This document shows positions 62,926 through 64,000 of a stretch of DNA of 64,000 bases, piece after piece. The notes under the pieces are model-generated. The model had not been told where the DNA came from, made no database searches, and worked only from the letters and a program-made list of their open reading frames with translations. Positions within the stretch are counted from its first letter, which is position 1. Every line of letters starts with the position of its first letter. The DNA is from Pirellulaceae bacterium (GTDB lineage: Bacteria; Planctomycetota; Planctomycetia; Pirellulales; Pirellulaceae). The position numbers were made by a program, and so were the translations under genes. The stretch lies in contig JANQLU010000008.1 in the NCBI GenBank assembly GCA_028280445.1, forward strand, positions 124,001 to 188,000, written 5' to 3'.

Positions 62926-64000
62926 ATGATTCGCAAAATGATTCTTTCGACAGTCATGCTTGGATTGCTGACTGTGCAATTGGTGAATGCCCAAGATTGG
63001 CCCCGTTTTCGCGGTCCGTCTGGGTCAGGGGTCGCCAAAGGAACAACTTCGTTTCCAACAGCCTGGTCACCAAAAGCAAACCTTGCCTGGAAAACGGAAA
63101 TGCCGGGCCCCGGAGCATCCAGTCCAATCATTGTTGGCGGAAAGGTATTCGTAACTTGCTATTCCGGTTACGGTCTTTCACAGGAAAACCCGGGCGATAT
63201 CAAAAACCTGGTTCGACATCTGGTTTGTGTTGACGCAAAGTCCGGCAAAAAGCTTTGGCAAAAAGATGTCCCCGTTGAGCTTCCTGAAGATCCCTACACG
63301 GGGATCGGAGTTACTGCTCACGGTTATGCCTCGCATACGCCGGTATCTGATGGAAAGAATGTTTATGCTTTTTTTGGCAAAGGCGGAGTCCATGCATATG
63401 ACATGGCAGGCAAAAAACTCTGGTCTGCGAATGTCGGCAAAGAATCCGATCCGGCTCGCTGGGGTTCGTCGTCGAGTCCCATTGTCTACAAAGACACCGT
63501 GATTATCACGGCTTCGGCAGAAAGCCAGTCGATTGTCGGATTAGACAAAAGCACGGGCAAGGAAAAATGGCGGCAGGAAGCCAGTGGCCTGGATGGAATG
63601 TGGGGAACTCCCACGCTGGTCAAAGTTGATGACAATCGAACGGATCTCGTCATGTGCGTTGCAAAAGAACTCTGGGGCCTTGATCCGAATAACGGAAAGC
63701 TGCGTTGGTATGCCAATGCGACCGGCGCCCAACAGGCTTATGCAAGTGTGATTACCGAAGGCTCTCGGGTATTTGCCTTTACCGGTCGTGGAGGCGGAAG
63801 CATCGCGATCGACGCTGGAGGAAACGGCGACGTCAGCAAAACCAAAACGGTATGGACAGGTCGCGACACTGCCGGATATCCATCCCCCGTTCGACATGGT
63901 GGAAAACTTTACTCCGTCAATCGTGGTATCGTGACCGTCGTCGACGCAAAAACGGGCAAGCGGATCGAGCGCCTCCGTCTACGGAATACCATGCGGACGG
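62926..64000 (+). CDS. secreted PQQ-like beta-propeller protein (partial, 3' end outside window)
   Basis: Open frame from the ATG at 62926 to the window edge (358 codons). Signal peptide ends near LVNAQ; the mature start DWPRFRGPSGSGVAKG is the standard opening of planctomycete PQQ propellers and parallels WHQWRGPNFDGVAPQ in the gene at 23185. Blades show the repeating dG-K-x-lW pattern (SGKKLWQKDVP, AGKKLWSANVG, TGKEKWRQEASG, NGKLRWYANATG). Quinoprotein activity cannot be judged from this part. Confidence 0.9.
   Translation, partial: MIRKMILSTVMLGLLTVQLVNAQDWPRFRGPSGSGVAKGTTSFPTAWSPKANLAWKTEMPGPGASSPIIVGGKVFVTCYSGYGLSQENPGDIKNLVRHLVCVDAKSGKKLWQKDVPVELPEDPYTGIGVTAHGYASHTPVSDGKNVYAFFGKGGVHAYDMAGKKLWSANVGKESDPARWGSSSSPIVYKDTVIITASAESQSIVGLDKSTGKEKWRQEASGLDGMWGTPTLVKVDDNRTDLVMCVAKELWGLDPNNGKLRWYANATGAQQAYASVITEGSRVFAFTGRGGGSIAIDAGGNGDVSKTKTVWTGRDTAGYPSPVRHGGKLYSVNRGIVTVVDAKTGKRIERLRLRNTMRT

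Noticed and set aside
62883..63233. 116-residue plus-strand frame
   Set aside because: Overlaps, in another frame, the PQQ propeller gene starting at 62926, which has a signal peptide and blade repeats.
1..64000. CRISPR array, tRNA, rRNA, prophage or transposase
   Set aside because: No regularly spaced direct repeats, no cloverleaf candidates in the gaps, and no integrase, transposase or phage structural motifs were seen.

Overview
The window looks like chromosomal DNA of a member of the Planctomycetota, probably Pirellulales-like. The evidence is the combination of a planctomycete cytochrome c (PSD1) protein with DUF1549/DUF1553 plus a Tat-exported DUF1501 partner, two sulfatases with the C-x-P-T-R signature, several secreted PQQ-like beta-propellers, an eIF1/SUI1-like factor, a futalosine-type menaquinone cluster and a large MoxR/von Willebrand operon. 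No rRNA, tRNA, CRISPR array, phage or transposase gene was found. The window opens inside one gene (minus strand) and closes inside another (plus strand).

Layout. 1-12881 (minus) is a tightly packed seven-gene operon: secreted TPR/peptidase-MA protein, DUF4159 protein, MoxR ATPase, DUF58 protein, BatA/VWA membrane protein, a giant Gln-rich coiled-coil membrane protein and a VWA/glutamine-amidotransferase-like membrane protein cut by the window edge. 13292-18069 (plus) is a TAXI-type TRAP transporter (receptor, then fused permease) followed by an aldo/keto reductase; 18155-20379 is a MacB-like ABC ATPase with an FtsX-type permease. 20406-24516 (minus) carries a TauD-like dioxygenase overlapping a secreted, internally duplicated S51 (cyanophycinase-like) protein, and a PQQ propeller. 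24652-29714 (plus) is the PSD1 cytochrome / small membrane protein / DUF1501 operon, followed by a secreted S9 peptidase. 32501-38011 (minus) holds a two-TM potassium channel with an HDOD protein, a Sel1-repeat protein, a cyclopropane-fatty-acid-synthase-like methyltransferase and a DUF4097 lipoprotein with a regular histidine ladder. 38358-41108 (plus) runs eIF1-like factor, sulfatase, VOC protein, DUF4240 protein. 41118-42875 is a divergent cmoA/cmoB pair for tRNA wobble-uridine modification.

43503-48659 (minus) has a haem-motif terpene-cyclase-fold protein, a second sulfatase, glycyl-tRNA synthetase and a ComB-like phosphatase. 48818-52271 (plus) is a four-gene menaquinone cluster: MenG/UbiE, UbiX, UbiA and MqnE. 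52523-57830 has a zinc-ribbon/HEAT membrane protein, a secreted glycosidase-fold propeller, a PHP-type metallohydrolase and a conserved unknown. 57976-60041 is trpBA, divergent from mutM; the window ends with an S10 carboxypeptidase and the start of another PQQ propeller.

Scattered between genes are three families of short non-coding inverted repeats that look like MITE/REP elements. One has five or more copies of a GAGCGGCAAGGCGCTAGC-type hairpin. Another is a pair of GTAGGGCCGGTTC hairpins bracketing a small membrane-protein gene. The third is a single element with 23-bp near-perfect terminal inverted repeats flanked by a 13-bp direct repeat. With the seven-gene MoxR operon, the duplicated S51 protein and the DUF4097 histidine ladder, these are the least explained parts of the window. 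All functional calls come from reading motifs; no database search was run.
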